Positions 36,613-46,069 of a stretch of DNA of 64,000 nt are shown piece after piece (positions within the stretch are counted from its first letter, which is position 1; every line of letters begins with the position of its first letter). The position numbers and the translations under genes were made by a program. Below the pieces are notes generated by a model, which saw only the letters and a program-made list of their open reading frames with translations, did no database searches and was not told where the DNA came from. Origin of the DNA: Paenirhizobium cremeum (GTDB lineage: Bacteria; Pseudomonadota; Alphaproteobacteria; Rhizobiales; Rhizobiaceae). The stretch spans positions 280,331 to 344,330 of the forward strand of contig NZ_JAGGCS010000005.1 in assembly GCF_022884085.1 (NCBI RefSeq). The letters run 5' to 3'.

Positions 36613-36937
36613 CTGCGGCCCAGCAATCGATGCAGGACTTCCGCCGCCGCGCCGCTTTCGCGGGCGACAAGCGCGACGGACAGGGCGAACATCTGCAGGA
36701 TGAAGAATGCCGGCAGGGCTGCCGGAAACGGCGATTTGCGCGTCTTGTGGCGAAGCAGTCTCTGGGCGAGCAGCGCCCCGGTGCCGCCACCGAGAAAGGC
36801 GAGCGCGAGCAGTGTCGTTTCCCGCACGCGCCAGTCGCCGGTGCCGGCCGCCCGCTTGTCCCACCAATAGATGCAGAATACGCGCCATTGTAGAGCGCGG
36901 CGACGGCAAGCAATATCGGGATCGTTTCGTTGGTCAT
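36609..36937 (-). pseudogene. Frameshifted DUF1294 membrane protein gene
   Basis: Two adjacent minus-strand frames together give one DUF1294 protein. MTNETIPILLAVAALYNG is in the first frame (from 36937). RVFCIYWWDKRAAGTGDWRV, then TTLLALAFLGGGTGALLAQR and RHKTRKSPF, is in the second (to 36609). The break is near 36890-36895, where one base appears to be missing between LYNG and RVFCIYWW. DUF1294 proteins are small membrane proteins of unknown function. Either the gene is broken or the read has a single-base error; I see no slippery heptamer for programmed shifting. Confidence 0.75.
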
Positions 36938-37078
36938 CCGTCGATGCTGCCTGAGGCCGATTAATGTTCGGTGTCCGGGCCGGCTTCATCTATTCCCCGC
37001 AGGCCGGAGAAGCCTTGCGCCACCGCCACATTTGTTCTACCTCACGGGCTTGAAAACTCCACATGACACGAGCATCCG

Positions 37079-38581
37079 ATGACCCTAGTTGACACGCGCA
37101 CGCCCGATCCGAAACGCCTCATTCCCGGTGCCACCGGCGACTGGGAAGTGATCGTTGGCATGGAGGTCCACGCCCAGGTGACGAGCAATTCGAAGCTCTT
37201 CTCCGGCGCCTCGACCACCTTCGGCAATGCGCCGAATTCCAACGTGTCGCTGGTGGATGCTGCCATGCCCGGTATGCTGCCCGTCATCAACGAGGAATGC
37301 GTCAAGCAGGCGGTTCGCACCGGCCTTGGCCTCAAGGCGCAGATCAACAAGCGTTCGATCTTCGACCGCAAGAACTACTTCTATCCGGACCTGCCGCAGG
37401 GCTACCAGATCTCCCAGTTCAAGGACCCGATCGTCGGCGAGGGCAAGATCACCATTTCGCTCGGACCGGACCGTCAGGGCCAGTTCGAGGACATCGAGAT
37501 CGGCATCGAGCGCCTGCATCTGGAACAGGACGCCGGCAAGTCGATGCACGACCAGCATCCGACCATGTCCTATGTCGACCTCAACCGCTCGGGCGTCGCG
37601 CTGATGGAAATCGTCTCCAAGCCCGACATGCGCTCCTCGGACGAGGCCAAGGCCTACATGACCAAGCTCCGCTCGATCGTCCGCTACCTCGGCACCTGCG
37701 ACGGCAACATGGACGAAGGCTCCATGCGTGCCGACGTCAACGTCTCCGTGCGCAAGCCGGGCGGCGAATTCGGCACGCGCTGCGAAATCAAGAACGTCAA
37801 CTCCATCCGCTTCATCGGTCAGGCCATCGAATACGAGGCGCGCCGCCAGATCGCCATCCTGGAAGACGGCGGTGTGATCGAGCAGGAGACCCGCCTCTTC
37901 GATCCCAACAAGGGCGAGACACGCTCCATGCGCTCCAAGGAGGATGCGCACGATTATCGCTACTTCCCCGATCCGGATCTGCTGCCGCTCGAATTCGACG
38001 ACGCCTTCATCGAGGAACTGAAGAAGGATCTCCCGGAACTGCCCGACGACAAGAAGGCCCGTTTCGTGCGCGAACTCGGCCTGTCGATCTACGATGCCTC
38101 CGTTCTGGTGTCGGAAAAGGCGATCGCCGACTATTTCGAGGAAGTCGCGGCCGGCCGTGACGGCAAGACGGCGGCGAACTGGGTCATCAACGACCTGCTC
38201 GGAGCGCTGAACCGTACCGGCAAGAGCATCGAGGAAACGCCGGTATCTCCGGCCCAACTCGGCGCGATCATCGACCTCATCAAGGCCGAGACCATCTCCG
38301 GCAAGATCGCCAAGGATCTCTTCGAGATCGTGTTGGCCGAGGGCGGCGATCCTGTCGAGATCGTGGAAACCCGCGGCATGAAGCAGGTGACCGATACCGG
38401 CGCCATCGAAAAGGCCGTCGACGAGATCATTGCCGCCAACCCGGATCAGGTCGAGAAGGTCAAGGCCAAGCCGACGCTCGCCGGCTGGTTCGTCGGACAG
38501 GTGATGAAGGCGACCGGCGGCAAGGCCAACCCGCAGGCCGTGCAGGCGCTGGTCAAGGCCAAGCTCGGCATCGAGGAGTAA
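37079..38581 (+). CDS. gatB: Asp/Glu-tRNA(Asn/Gln) amidotransferase subunit B
   Basis: This 500-residue protein activates the tRNA-bound Asp/Glu by phosphorylation and accepts ammonia from GatA. Signatures are [11 protein letters not shown] near residue 25, [16 protein letters not shown] near 99-114, [11 protein letters not shown] near 145, [15 protein letters not shown], and a C-terminal tail YqeY-like domain ([17 protein letters not shown]). Presence of GatCAB implies that the organism makes Asn-tRNA and/or Gln-tRNA indirectly. The first GNAT gene follows after 4 bases. Confidence 0.97.
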   Translation: MTLVDTRTPDPKRLIPGATGDWEVIVGMEVHAQVTSNSKLFSGASTTFGNAPNSNVSLVDAAMPGMLPVINEECVKQAVRTGLGLKAQINKRSIFDRKNYFYPDLPQGYQISQFKDPIVGEGKITISLGPDRQGQFEDIEIGIERLHLEQDAGKSMHDQHPTMSYVDLNRSGVALMEIVSKPDMRSSDEAKAYMTKLRSIVRYLGTCDGNMDEGSMRADVNVSVRKPGGEFGTRCEIKNVNSIRFIGQAIEYEARRQIAILEDGGVIEQETRLFDPNKGETRSMRSKEDAHDYRYFPDPDLLPLEFDDAFIEELKKDLPELPDDKKARFVRELGLSIYDASVLVSEKAIADYFEEVAAGRDGKTAANWVINDLLGALNRTGKSIEETPVSPAQLGAIIDLIKAETISGKIAKDLFEIVLAEGGDPVEIVETRGMKQVTDTGAIEKAVDEIIAANPDQVEKVKAKPTLAGWFVGQVMKATGGKANPQAVQALVKAKLGIEE

Positions 38582-38585
38582 TCCC

Positions 38586-39086
38586 TTGTATTTCGTTCGC
38601 ACCGCGAGCGAGCGTGACGTCGGGCAGGTGAGAACCCTGCTCGACGAAACTTTTCATGCGACCTACGATCCGTTCTACGGTGCCGACAGGGTGCGGCAGA
38701 TGGTCGATGGCTGGCATTCCGCAAACGCCATTCGCGCGCGCATCGGCAAGCCTGGGGCAGAATTTCTCGTCGCCGATAGCGGCCGGGAGATCGGCGGCCT
38801 CGGCTATGCCGCCATGTATCCCAAGATGGCGAAGACCGTCATGCTGCATCAGCTCTATGTCCGGCCGTCCTGTCAGAACGAGGGGATCGGCCGCGACATC
38901 TTCGCGGAGTTGGAGACCTGCTTTCCCGAAGCTGAAATCATGCGGGTCGAGGTGGCGTTGCCGAATGTCCGGGCAATGTCCTTCTACGAGCGTCTCGGCT
39001 TTTCCGAGGTCGACCGCATGGAGGAGTGGGGCGCACCGAATTCCGGCCTGCCGGCGATCATCATGGAAAAACGGCTGGAGTTCTGA
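38586..39086 (+). CDS. GNAT family N-acetyltransferase with TTG start
   Basis: A 166-residue GNAT enzyme. The conserved N-terminus YFVRTASERD begins at a TTG codon at 38586, correctly spaced from GAGGAG inside the last codons of gatB (about 38573-38578), so it is translationally linked to gatB. The acetyl-CoA loop is VRPSCQNEGIGRDIFAELE (QNEGIG), followed by NVRAMSFYERLGF. The substrate is unknown; the type resembles RimI-like or toxin-resistance acetyltransferases. The stop is followed by a 138-base gap. Confidence 0.83.
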   Translation: MYFVRTASERDVGQVRTLLDETFHATYDPFYGADRVRQMVDGWHSANAIRARIGKPGAEFLVADSGREIGGLGYAAMYPKMAKTVMLHQLYVRPSCQNEGIGRDIFAELETCFPEAEIMRVEVALPNVRAMSFYERLGFSEVDRMEEWGAPNSGLPAIIMEKRLEF

Positions 39087-39224
39087 TCCAGCCCGCACGA
39101 CTGTTTTCCGGTGGCGCCTAGGGGCTTCGCGGGCGAAAATTGTCGTGCAAAATCCGTTGTCGTCACACAACCGTCCCGTAGCGCTCTATAGCTTCGCCAA
39201 AAACGGACGGGAAAGGAAGACCGC

Positions 39225-39692
39225 ATGCAGGCGCCGGATATCACGATCAGGGAAGCAGATAGGCATGATGTGGCCGCCATTGCCGCCATCCTGGCGGCAG
39301 ACACCCTCGGTGGCCATGGGGATTCGACGGACCCGGCTGCGCTTCCGGGCTATCTTGCCGCCTTCGACCGCATTGCCGCTTCCCCCTGCGAGACGCTCTA
39401 TGTCGCCGAGCGGAACGGGGAGGTTGTCGCGACCTGCCAGACGCTGGCCACCACCACGCTGTCCGGCCGCGGCGGTACGTCGATGATCGTCGAAACCGTC
39501 TTCACCCGCCCGGATTGCCGGGGGCAGGGCATCGGGGCGATGATGATCCATCACTGCGTCGATCAGGCAAGACGTCAGGGCATGCGTCGCGTGCAACTGA
39601 CATCCAATGCGGCGCGCAAGGATGCCCATCGTTTCTACGAACGGCTTGGTTTTACCCAGAGCCATCTCGGCTTCAAGCTGCAGCTGAAATGA
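39225..39692 (+). CDS. GNAT family N-acetyltransferase
   Basis: A 155-residue GNAT enzyme: ITIREADRHDVAAIAAILA at the N-terminus, IVETVFTRPDCRGQGIGAM as the acetyl-CoA loop (RGQGIG) near residue 99, and AHRFYERLGFTQSHLGFK at the C-terminus. This is the short architecture common for proteins acting on amino acids or antibiotics; no substrate can be assigned. An AAGGAAG site precedes ATG 39225. It lies between the gatB-linked acetyltransferase and the NDUFA12 gene on the same strand. Confidence 0.83.
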   Translation: MQAPDITIREADRHDVAAIAAILAADTLGGHGDSTDPAALPGYLAAFDRIAASPCETLYVAERNGEVVATCQTLATTTLSGRGGTSMIVETVFTRPDCRGQGIGAMMIHHCVDQARRQGMRRVQLTSNAARKDAHRFYERLGFTQSHLGFKLQLK

Positions 39693-39797
39693 CCTTTCGT
39701 GCCTCGCGAATCACTAGACAACGGCGCTGCAAGGCTGCATAAGCGGAAGACGTTTTTAGCAAGCGCCTTGCCCGTCGGCAAAGCCCAAGGAAAAGAC

Positions 39798-40196
39798 ATG
39801 AAGCAGCTTCTGTTGGAACTTTTCACCTGGTGGAACGGTCAGACCATGGGAACGCGTTTCTTCACCTGGCGCCATGGCAAGCGCGTCGGCGAAGACGAGT
39901 TGGGAAATGTCTACTACGAGGGTGGTACCACGTCTTTCGGCCTTCCGCGCCGCTGGGTCATCTACAAGGGCTATGCCGACGCTTCCAAGATTCCGACCGG
40001 TTGGCATGGTTGGATGCACTACCGCACCGACGTGCCACCGACCAAGGAAGACTACAAGGCTCGTGAATGGCAGAAGCCGCACCGTCCGAACCAGACCGGC
40101 ACCGCACTTGCCTATCGTCCGCCGGGCTCTCTCGCCGTCCCGGGCGAGCGTCCGCGGGTCACCGGCGACTATGACGCCTGGACGCCCGGCAACTGA
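39798..40196 (+). CDS. NADH:ubiquinone oxidoreductase accessory subunit NDUFA12
   Basis: A 132-residue protein starting MKQLLLELFTWWNGQTMGTR. It contains GEDELGNVYYEG, PRRWVIYKGYADASKIP and WHGWMHYRTDVPP, the hallmarks of the NDUFA12/B17.2 family (17.2-kDa subunit of complex I). In alphaproteobacteria it is an accessory subunit at the junction of the peripheral and membrane arms. ATG 39798 follows an AAGGAAAAG site; the frame is open to 39699, but that part is not conserved. A hairpin with a T-run follows. Confidence 0.93.
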   Translation: MKQLLLELFTWWNGQTMGTRFFTWRHGKRVGEDELGNVYYEGGTTSFGLPRRWVIYKGYADASKIPTGWHGWMHYRTDVPPTKEDYKAREWQKPHRPNQTGTALAYRPPGSLAVPGERPRVTGDYDAWTPGN

Positions 40197-40224
40197 CACC
40201 CGATTTGGCCACAATTGGACTCTA

Positions 40225-40249
40225 GGGCCAAGGTTACGCGGCCCTTTTT
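40225..40249 (+). terminator. Probable intrinsic terminator after the NDUFA12 gene
   Basis: GGGCC (40225-40229) pairs with GGCCC (40240-40244) around a 10-base loop and is followed by TTTTT. The stem is short, so strength is moderate. It lies 29 bases after the stop codon. Confidence 0.55.
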
Positions 40250-40292
40250 CTTTATGGGTCGTCGGAAAACGAGAAGCGGGAGATTGGCGGAT

Positions 40293-40730
40293 ATGAAGCG
40301 TTCCGGGTTGGGCTCGGCCACTGGTGTCATCTGCGCGGCGGTCATGGCCGTCGGCGTCGTTGCTCTGGTCGGAAACGAGCCCGCGAGAGCGGCCCGCATC
40401 ACCAATCCCGTGGCTGAATTCGCCGGCATCGACAAGATTACCGGACGCATCACGTCCTTCGACGTCTATATCGACGAGACCGTGCAGTTCGGTGCCCTTC
40501 AGGTCACGCCCAAGGTCTGTTATTCGCGCGACGAGACCGAGGCACAGAAGATCGATGCCTTCGTCGAGGTCGATGAAATCACCCTGGACCGCAAGATACG
40601 CCGCATCTTTTCCGGCTGGATGTTCGCCGACAGTCCGGCGCTCAACGCCGTCGAACACGCGATCTATGACGTCTGGCTGACCGGCTGCAAGCAGGCTTCG
40701 GACGTTCCGGCACCGCCAAAGACCAACTGA
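40293..40730 (+). CDS. DUF2155 family periplasmic protein
   Basis: A 145-residue protein with an N-terminal signal-like segment (VICAAVMAVGVVALVG, then ARAA) and a DUF2155 domain: AGIDKITGRITSFDVYIDE, CYSRDETEAQ, FSGWMFADSPALNAVEHAIY and WLTGC. The two Cys residues in the domain could form a disulfide bond. The function is unknown; the family is restricted mainly to alphaproteobacteria and is often found near NDUFA12 or aat genes, as here. ATG 40293 has GGGAG about 12 bases upstream; longer starts are possible. Confidence 0.85.
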   Translation: MKRSGLGSATGVICAAVMAVGVVALVGNEPARAARITNPVAEFAGIDKITGRITSFDVYIDETVQFGALQVTPKVCYSRDETEAQKIDAFVEVDEITLDRKIRRIFSGWMFADSPALNAVEHAIYDVWLTGCKQASDVPAPPKTN

Positions 40731-40766
40731 GCAGTTGCCCGAGGCCGGATTGGCGCCCTGGTACCG

Positions 40767-41381
40767 TCAGAAGGGCAGGGTCTCCGACTGCATCGCCTTG
40801 TCCAGCAGTTTCAGATAGTCTTCCTTCGGCACATCGATCGCGCCGAATGTCTTCAGGTGTTCGGTGGTGAACTGGGTATCGAGCAGGGTAAAACCGCGCG
40901 CCTTCAATCGCTCCACCAGATAAACCAGGCAAATCTTCGAGGCATTCGTCCGGCGTGAGAACATGCTCTCGCCGAAAAAGGCCGAGCCCAGCGATACGCC
41001 GTAGAGGCCTCCGACCAGTTCATCGCCTTCAAAGGCTTCGACCGAATGGGCATGGCCCAGCCGGTGGAGTGCGCCATAGAGTTCGCGGATTGTCTGGTTG
41101 ATCCATGTGCTTGGGCGGTCTTCGACCTCCTCCGCGCATTTGGCGATCACGGTGTCGAAGGCCGTGTCGAAGCGGATGTCGAAGGGTTTCTGGCGGATGG
41201 CCTTGGCGAGGCTTTTGGAAACATGGAACTGCTCCAGCGGCAGGATGCCGCGCAGTTCCGGCTCGACCCAGAAGATCTCCGGATCGTCGGCCGCGTCCGA
41301 CATGGGGAAGAGGCCGATGGAATAGGCGCGCAGCAGAAGTTCGGGGGTTATCCTCTGATCCCTGCTGCGGCGCCCTGCCAT
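40767..41381 (-). CDS. aat: Leucyl/phenylalanyl-tRNA-protein transferase
   Basis: This 204-residue protein adds Leu or Phe to the N-terminus of proteins with basic N-terminal residues, marking them for ClpS/ClpAP degradation (N-end rule). Motifs are [29 protein letters not shown] near residue 37-50, [19 protein letters not shown] near 140 and [16 protein letters not shown] near 170. Length is normal. It lies 12 bases after the accC stop on the same strand, so it is the last gene of the accB-accC-aat group. Confidence 0.95.
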   Translation of the reverse strand: MAGRRSRDQRITPELLLRAYSIGLFPMSDAADDPEIFWVEPELRGILPLEQFHVSKSLAKAIRQKPFDIRFDTAFDTVIAKCAEEVEDRPSTWINQTIRELYGALHRLGHAHSVEAFEGDELVGGLYGVSLGSAFFGESMFSRRTNASKICLVYLVERLKARGFTLLDTQFTTEHLKTFGAIDVPKEDYLKLLDKAMQSETLPF

Positions 41382-41393
41382 TCTTCTTTCACC

Positions 41394-42743
41394 TCATGCG
41401 GAGGTCCTGGCCAGATAATCTTCCAGCCAGTGGATGTCGTAATCGCCGTTCGCGATGTCCTGGTTGGCCACCAGGTCCTGGAAGAGCGGCAATGTGGTCT
41501 TGATGCCGTCCACGACGAATTCGTCGAGCACACGGCGCAGACGCATCATGCATTCGACACGGGTCCGTCCATGAACGATCAGCTTGCCGATCAGGCTGTC
41601 GTAATAGGGCGGAATCTTGTAGCCGGCATAGGCACCGGAATCGACGCGAACGCCAAGCCCGCCGGGAGCATGGAAATGCGTGATCGTGCCCGGTGAAGGA
41701 ACGAACGTGCGCGGGTCCTCGGCGTTGATGCGGCACTCGATCGCATGGCCGGAGAAGGTGATCTCGTCCTGCGTGACGGAGAGGCCCGCGCCGGAGGCGA
41801 CTCGGATCTGCTCATGCACCAGGTCGATGCCGGTGATGGCCTCGGTGATCGGATGTTCCACCTGCAGGCGGGTGTTCATTTCGATGAAATAGAACTCGCC
41901 GTTTTCATAGAGGAACTCGATCGTGCCGGCGCCCCGGTACTTCATCTTCTTCATGGCGTCGGCGCAGATCTTGCCGATCTTCATGCGTTGCTCGACGTTG
42001 AGCGCCGGGGAGTTCGCCTCTTCCCAGACCTTCTGGTGGCGGCGCTGCAGTGAGCAGTCGCGTTCGCCCAGATGGATCGCATTGCCTTCGCCGTCACCGA
42101 CCACCTGGACTTCGATATGACGCGGCTTGCCGAGGTATTTTTCCATGTAGACGGCCGGGTTGCCGAAGGCCGCAGCCGCTTCCGTCCGTGCCGTATTGAA
42201 GGCCTCTTCCAGTTCGCCCTCGGTCTTGGCGACCTTCATGCCGCGGCCGCCGCCGCCTGCGGTTGCCTTGATGAGGACCGGGAAGCCGATCTTGCGGGCG
42301 GTTTCCAGGACATTTTCAGACGTGACCTCGCCATCGGAGCCCGGAACGACGGGGATACCGAGTTCGACGGCTGTCTGCTTGGCCGTGATCTTGTCGCCCA
42401 TCAGGCGGATATGTTCGGCAGTCGGCCCGATGAAGGTGATGCCATGGGCTTCCAGGATGTCGGCGAACTTGGCGTTCTCGGACAGGAAGCCGTAGCCGGG
42501 ATGCACGGCGTCAGCGCCAGTGATTTCGCAGGCCGCGACAATCTGATGGATGTTCAGATAGCTGTCACGCGACGGTGGCGGGCCTATGCACACGCTTTCG
42601 TCGGCCAGGCGGACATGCATCGCATCGGCGTCGGCCGTGGAGTGAACGGCAACGGTGGCGATGCCGAGTTCCTTGCAGGCACGCAGGACGCGCAGCGCGA
42701 TTTCGCCGCGATTGGCTATGAGGATCTTGGAAATGGTGCTCAT
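41394..42743 (-). CDS. accC: Acetyl-CoA carboxylase biotin carboxylase subunit
   Basis: A 449-residue ATP-grasp enzyme that carboxylates the biotin of AccB with bicarbonate and ATP, the first half-reaction of fatty acid synthesis. It has [19 protein letters not shown] at the N-terminus, the glycine-rich loop [14 protein letters not shown] near 158-171, the [19 protein letters not shown] region cut by conserved ligands, and [12 protein letters not shown] near 334. ATG 42743 is 4 bases beyond the accB stop codon; the frame is open further but overlaps accB. Confidence 0.97.
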   Translation of the reverse strand: MSTISKILIANRGEIALRVLRACKELGIATVAVHSTADADAMHVRLADESVCIGPPPSRDSYLNIHQIVAACEITGADAVHPGYGFLSENAKFADILEAHGITFIGPTAEHIRLMGDKITAKQTAVELGIPVVPGSDGEVTSENVLETARKIGFPVLIKATAGGGGRGMKVAKTEGELEEAFNTARTEAAAAFGNPAVYMEKYLGKPRHIEVQVVGDGEGNAIHLGERDCSLQRRHQKVWEEANSPALNVEQRMKIGKICADAMKKMKYRGAGTIEFLYENGEFYFIEMNTRLQVEHPITEAITGIDLVHEQIRVASGAGLSVTQDEITFSGHAIECRINAEDPRTFVPSPGTITHFHAPGGLGVRVDSGAYAGYKIPPYYDSLIGKLIVHGRTRVECMMRLRRVLDEFVVDGIKTTLPLFQDLVANQDIANGDYDIHWLEDYLARTSA

Positions 42744-42747
42744 CGGC

Positions 42748-43221
42748 TTACTCGACGACGACCAGCGGCTCGCCATATTCGACCGGGCGACCATCTTCCA
42801 CGAGGATCTCTACGACCTTGCCGGAGCGCGGTGCAGGGATCTGGTTCATGGTCTTCATGGCTTCGATAATCAGGAGGGTCTGGCCTTCCTTGACGATCGA
42901 GCCGACTTCGACGAAGGGACGGGCACCCGGTGCCGGGGCGAGATAGGCGGTGCCCACCATCGGAGCCGTCACGGCATTGGCAAGGTTGCGGGCCGGTTCG
43001 GCGACAGCTGCAGCTGTGGCAGCCGCAACGGGGGCGGCAGCCGGAGCCGCGACCTGGTACGACGGCATCTGCGGCATTGCCATCATCTGCGGTGCTGCCC
43101 GCGATACGCGGATGCGCAGGTCTTCCTGCTCGACTTCGATCTCGCTGAGATCCGTCTCGTTGAGGATGTTGGCCAGATCACGGATCAGAGCCTGATCGAT
43201 TCCCGATTTCTTTTCAGCCAT
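42748..43221 (-). CDS. accB: Biotin carboxyl carrier protein
   Basis: A 157-residue protein with an N-terminal region ([20 protein letters not shown]), a flexible Ala/Pro linker at about residues 58-80 ([12 protein letters not shown]), and a C-terminal biotinyl domain with the biotinylated lysine in EAMKTMN near residue 123. It carries biotin between AccC and the AccAD carboxyltransferase. It lies 22 bases after aroQ and 4 bases before accC, giving an aroQ-accB-accC operon as in other rhizobia. Confidence 0.97.
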   Translation of the reverse strand: MAEKKSGIDQALIRDLANILNETDLSEIEVEQEDLRIRVSRAAPQMMAMPQMPSYQVAAPAAAPVAAATAAAVAEPARNLANAVTAPMVGTAYLAPAPGARPFVEVGSIVKEGQTLLIIEAMKTMNQIPAPRSGKVVEILVEDGRPVEYGEPLVVVE

Positions 43222-43243
43222 GGAATGGGGTCCTGTATTCTTG

Positions 43244-43681
43244 TTATTGCGTGATGTTCTTCAGCGCGTGCAGCGCCAGGATATAGCTATGGGGGCCGAA
43301 GCCGCAGATCATGCCCTTCGCGGCGGGCGCTATCATCGATTTATGGCGGAATTCCTCGCGCGCATGGATGTTGGAGATATGGACCTCCACCACCGGTATC
43401 GAAACGGCCCGGATCGCATCGTGGAGCGCGATCGATGTGTGGCCGTAGGCGCCGGGATTGATGGCGATGCCTGCGGCCTTGTCTCCGGCTTCGTGAATCC
43501 AGTCGACGAGTACGCCTTCATGATTCGATTGCCGGAAATCGACGGCGAAGCCGAGTTCATTTCCGGCCGTCTTGCAGTCCGTCTCGATATCGGCAAGCGT
43601 CTTGCCGCCGTAGATCCCGGGCTCCCGCTTGCCGAGGGCATTGAGATTAGGGCCGTTCAGGACGTAAATGATCTTGCTCAT
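43244..43681 (-). CDS. aroQ: 3-Dehydroquinate dehydratase, type II
   Basis: This 145-residue type II dehydroquinase makes 3-dehydroshikimate in the shikimate pathway. It begins [20 protein letters not shown] with the catalytic Tyr in the following IYG. Further motifs are [13 protein letters not shown], the catalytic loop [35 protein letters not shown] with the catalytic His, and [11 protein letters not shown]. It is upstream of accB on the same strand, 22 bases apart. The enzyme forms cytosolic dodecamers in other species. Confidence 0.96.
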   Translation of the reverse strand: MSKIIYVLNGPNLNALGKREPGIYGGKTLADIETDCKTAGNELGFAVDFRQSNHEGVLVDWIHEAGDKAAGIAINPGAYGHTSIALHDAIRAVSIPVVEVHISNIHAREEFRHKSMIAPAAKGMICGFGPHSYILALHALKNITQ

Positions 43682-43814
43682 AGGCGGTTCCGTCGACTTT
43701 CAACCGCCTCCTATAGACTGGCAGACCCGCAAGGGAAAGCCCCTTCCGGGCAAACGACGGAGCGTTCCCCCGGAAAACACGGGATGCGAGCGGAGAAGGC
43801 GGCGTTGACGCCCG

Positions 43815-44576
43815 TCAGCAGGTGGCCTTGCCGCAGGTGCGGACATTGGCAAGCTTCTGTTCGATCGCCTCGGAGCCGATGGCGCCGAACACGGCCTCGT
43901 TGCCGACGATGTAGGACGGTGTGCCGGTGATGCCGAGGCTGGTGGCCAGCTGGTAGGCTTCCTTCACCTGGTCGTCATTGGGGCTTGCCGCCATCTTCGC
44001 GCGGATCTGCTCCTCGCTCACGCCGAGCGAGGCGGCGACGTCGAGGGCGGCCTGTTCGTCCGCGCGTCCCTTGCCACCGAGGAGAGCGCGGTGGAAGTCG
44101 CCGTATTTTTCAGGTGCGATCTGGCGGAATGCGTAGGAGACCTTGTGCGCGGCGAGCGAATCCGGTCCGAGGATCGGGAATTCCTTGAGCACGAAACGCA
44201 CATTCTTGTCCTTCGACAGGATGTCGTCCATGTCGGAGAGCGCCCGCTTGCAGTAACCGCAGTTGTAGTCGAAGAACTCGACCACAGTCACGTCGCCCTT
44301 CGGATTGCCGAGCGAGATGTCGTGCTCGGAGGAGAACAGCGCATCCTTGTTGTCGCCGACGGCGGCCGAGGCCTGCTGCTGGCGCGCCTCGTACTGCTTC
44401 TTTTCGAGAGCGTCCTGCACGTCCAGCATGATTTCCGGGTTGGCGATCAGGTATTCCTTGATGAATTCGCCGATTTCCTTCTTCTCGGCGTCATCGAGTG
44501 CGAGCGCGGCTGTCGGCAGTATCGCCGGCAGGATGACGAGCGCCGTCGCGGCGAGATTCCTGAACGTCAGGGTCAT
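43815..44576 (-). CDS. DsbA-family periplasmic thiol oxidoreductase
   Basis: A 253-residue exported protein. The signal peptide is MTLTFRNLAATALVILPAIL ending near ALA. A helical region (EIGEFIKEYLIANPEIMLDV) follows, then a thioredoxin fold with the active site FFDYNCGYCKRAL (CGYC) near residue 105 and a cis-Pro loop TGTPSYIVG near 222. It resembles BdbD/DsbA-like (DSBA_Com1) oxidoreductases that introduce or handle disulfides in the periplasm. The C-terminus has a second Cys pair (CGKATC). ATG 44576 follows an AAGAGGAAAG site; the frame happens to be open far upstream, antisense to the aminotransferase gene. Confidence 0.9.
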   Translation of the reverse strand: MTLTFRNLAATALVILPAILPTAALALDDAEKKEIGEFIKEYLIANPEIMLDVQDALEKKQYEARQQQASAAVGDNKDALFSSEHDISLGNPKGDVTVVEFFDYNCGYCKRALSDMDDILSKDKNVRFVLKEFPILGPDSLAAHKVSYAFRQIAPEKYGDFHRALLGGKGRADEQAALDVAASLGVSEEQIRAKMAASPNDDQVKEAYQLATSLGITGTPSYIVGNEAVFGAIGSEAIEQKLANVRTCGKATC

Positions 44577-44777
44577 GTCTTTCCTCTTGATCCTTTTCCG
44601 CCGCAGCGGTGTCTGGCTGTCGGAGCGCTTGTCGGGGGAGCGCTGCGTTGTGCAATAGCGTAGCGGCGGCCCATGGCAAGGGAAATCGGAAAAATGGCCG
44701 CAGCGTCGCGCTCTCACCATTGTGAACACCGGAATAATGCGGCAAATGTCTGGCGCCCAGAAGAAAGAGTTGAAGAC

Positions 44778-45935
44778 GTGATTTCCATTTCCAGACGCAG
44801 TGCAGTCGAGCCCTTCCATGCCATGGATGTCCTTGCCGAGGCGACGAGACGGCGCCAGGCCGGTGCGCCTGTCATCTCCATGGCTGTCGGCCAGCCGGGC
44901 CATCCTGCGCCCCAGGCAGCACTGGCCGCGGCCCGCGAAGCGCTTGCCCACGGACGTATCGGCTACACCGACGCGCTCGGCCTCCTCGAACTCAGGGAAA
45001 AGCTGGCCGGTTACTACCGGCGTCGCCACGGCGTCTCGCTCGACCCCTCCCGGATCGCCGTCACGACGGGGTCCTCGGCGGGCTTCAATCTCGCCTTCCT
45101 GACGCTCTTTGATGCGGGCGATGCGGTCGCGATCGCAAGGCCCGGCTATCCTGCCTATCGGGCCATCCTTTCGGCGCTTGGCCTCAAGGTGGTGGAAGTT
45201 CCGGTCAATGCCGGCACCGGCTTCACTCTGACGCCGGAAAGCCTGGAGGCGGCCCAGAGGGAAGCCGGGCTGCGCCTCAAGGGCGTTCTGCTCGCAAGCC
45301 CTGCCAACCCCACGGGCACGGTGACCAGCCCCGCGCAATTGCGCGCGGTCTACGATTATTGCAAGGGGCAGGGTATCAGCCTGATCTCCGACGAGATCTA
45401 TCACGGCCTCACCTACGCCGGCGAAGAAGCGACGGCGCTCGAATTCGGCAATGAGGCCATCATCATCAACTCCTTCTCGAAATATTACTGCATGACCGGT
45501 TGGCGGATCGGCTGGATGGTCCTTCCGGAAGAGGCGGTCAGGCCGATGGAGTGTCTGGCGCAAAGCCTCTATATCTCCGCGCCGGAGCTCTCGCAGGTGG
45601 CCGCGATTGCCGCCCTGGAGGCCGGGGGGGAACTGGAGCATTACAAGGCGAGTTGTGCCGCAAATCGCGAGTTTCTGCTGAAGCGCCTGCCCGAACTCGG
45701 CATGCCCTTGCTTTCGCCGATGGATGGCGCCTTCTACGCTTACGTCGACGTGTCCCGCTTCACCAATGACAGCATGGCTTTTGCGCGCCGTATGCTGGCG
45801 GAAATCGATGTAGCGGCGACGCCCGGCATGGATTTCGATCCTGTCGACGGCCATCTTGCGCTGCGCATGTCCTATGCCGGAACCATGACTGAAATGGTCG
45901 AGGCCACCGACCGTATCGCCCGCTGGATTACCTAA
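44778..45935 (+). CDS. PLP-dependent aminotransferase (class I/II)
   Basis: A 385-residue fold-type I aminotransferase starting at a GTG codon (44778, residues M/V-ISISRRSAVEPFHAMDV). Motifs are GQPGHPAPQAA, TTGSSAGFNLAFLTLFD, LLASPANPTGTVTS, ISDEIYHGLTY and the PLP-lysine in NSFSKYYCMTGWRIGW. The family includes aspartate and branched-chain aminotransferases; the donor cannot be fixed from sequence. It is divergent from the dsbA-like gene. Upstream in-frame ATG 44673 is possible but unconserved in appearance. A strong bidirectional terminator follows. Confidence 0.88.
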   Translation: MISISRRSAVEPFHAMDVLAEATRRRQAGAPVISMAVGQPGHPAPQAALAAAREALAHGRIGYTDALGLLELREKLAGYYRRRHGVSLDPSRIAVTTGSSAGFNLAFLTLFDAGDAVAIARPGYPAYRAILSALGLKVVEVPVNAGTGFTLTPESLEAAQREAGLRLKGVLLASPANPTGTVTSPAQLRAVYDYCKGQGISLISDEIYHGLTYAGEEATALEFGNEAIIINSFSKYYCMTGWRIGWMVLPEEAVRPMECLAQSLYISAPELSQVAAIAALEAGGELEHYKASCAANREFLLKRLPELGMPLLSPMDGAFYAYVDVSRFTNDSMAFARRMLAEIDVAATPGMDFDPVDGHLALRMSYAGTMTEMVEATDRIARWIT

Positions 45936-46017
45936 AAGAGTCAGCATTCAAGGCGTTACCGCCGTTTCCGGACTCATTTTGTGAGGCTGTTTTGCTAGCA
46001 CAAGCCTGAATAAAGAA

Positions 46018-46044
46018 AAGGCCCCGCATTGCGGGGCCTTTTTT
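46018..46044. terminator. Bidirectional terminator between the aminotransferase gene and rne
   Basis: AAGGCCCCGC (46018-46027) and GCGGGGCCTT (46031-46040) form a perfect 10-bp stem with a 3-base loop. A T-run follows on the plus strand, and A residues upstream supply U residues on the minus strand. It lies between the convergent aminotransferase and rne genes. Confidence 0.9.
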
Positions 46045-46069
46045 GTTCTGTTCATTCGCCGGCTTCGGC

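Noticed and set aside
44577..45947. The open frame of the DsbA-like gene continues upstream for about 450 codons, antisense to the aminotransferase gene.
   Set aside because: The extension reads as an antisense shadow of a GC-rich gene. The signal peptide and ribosome binding site place the true start at 44576.
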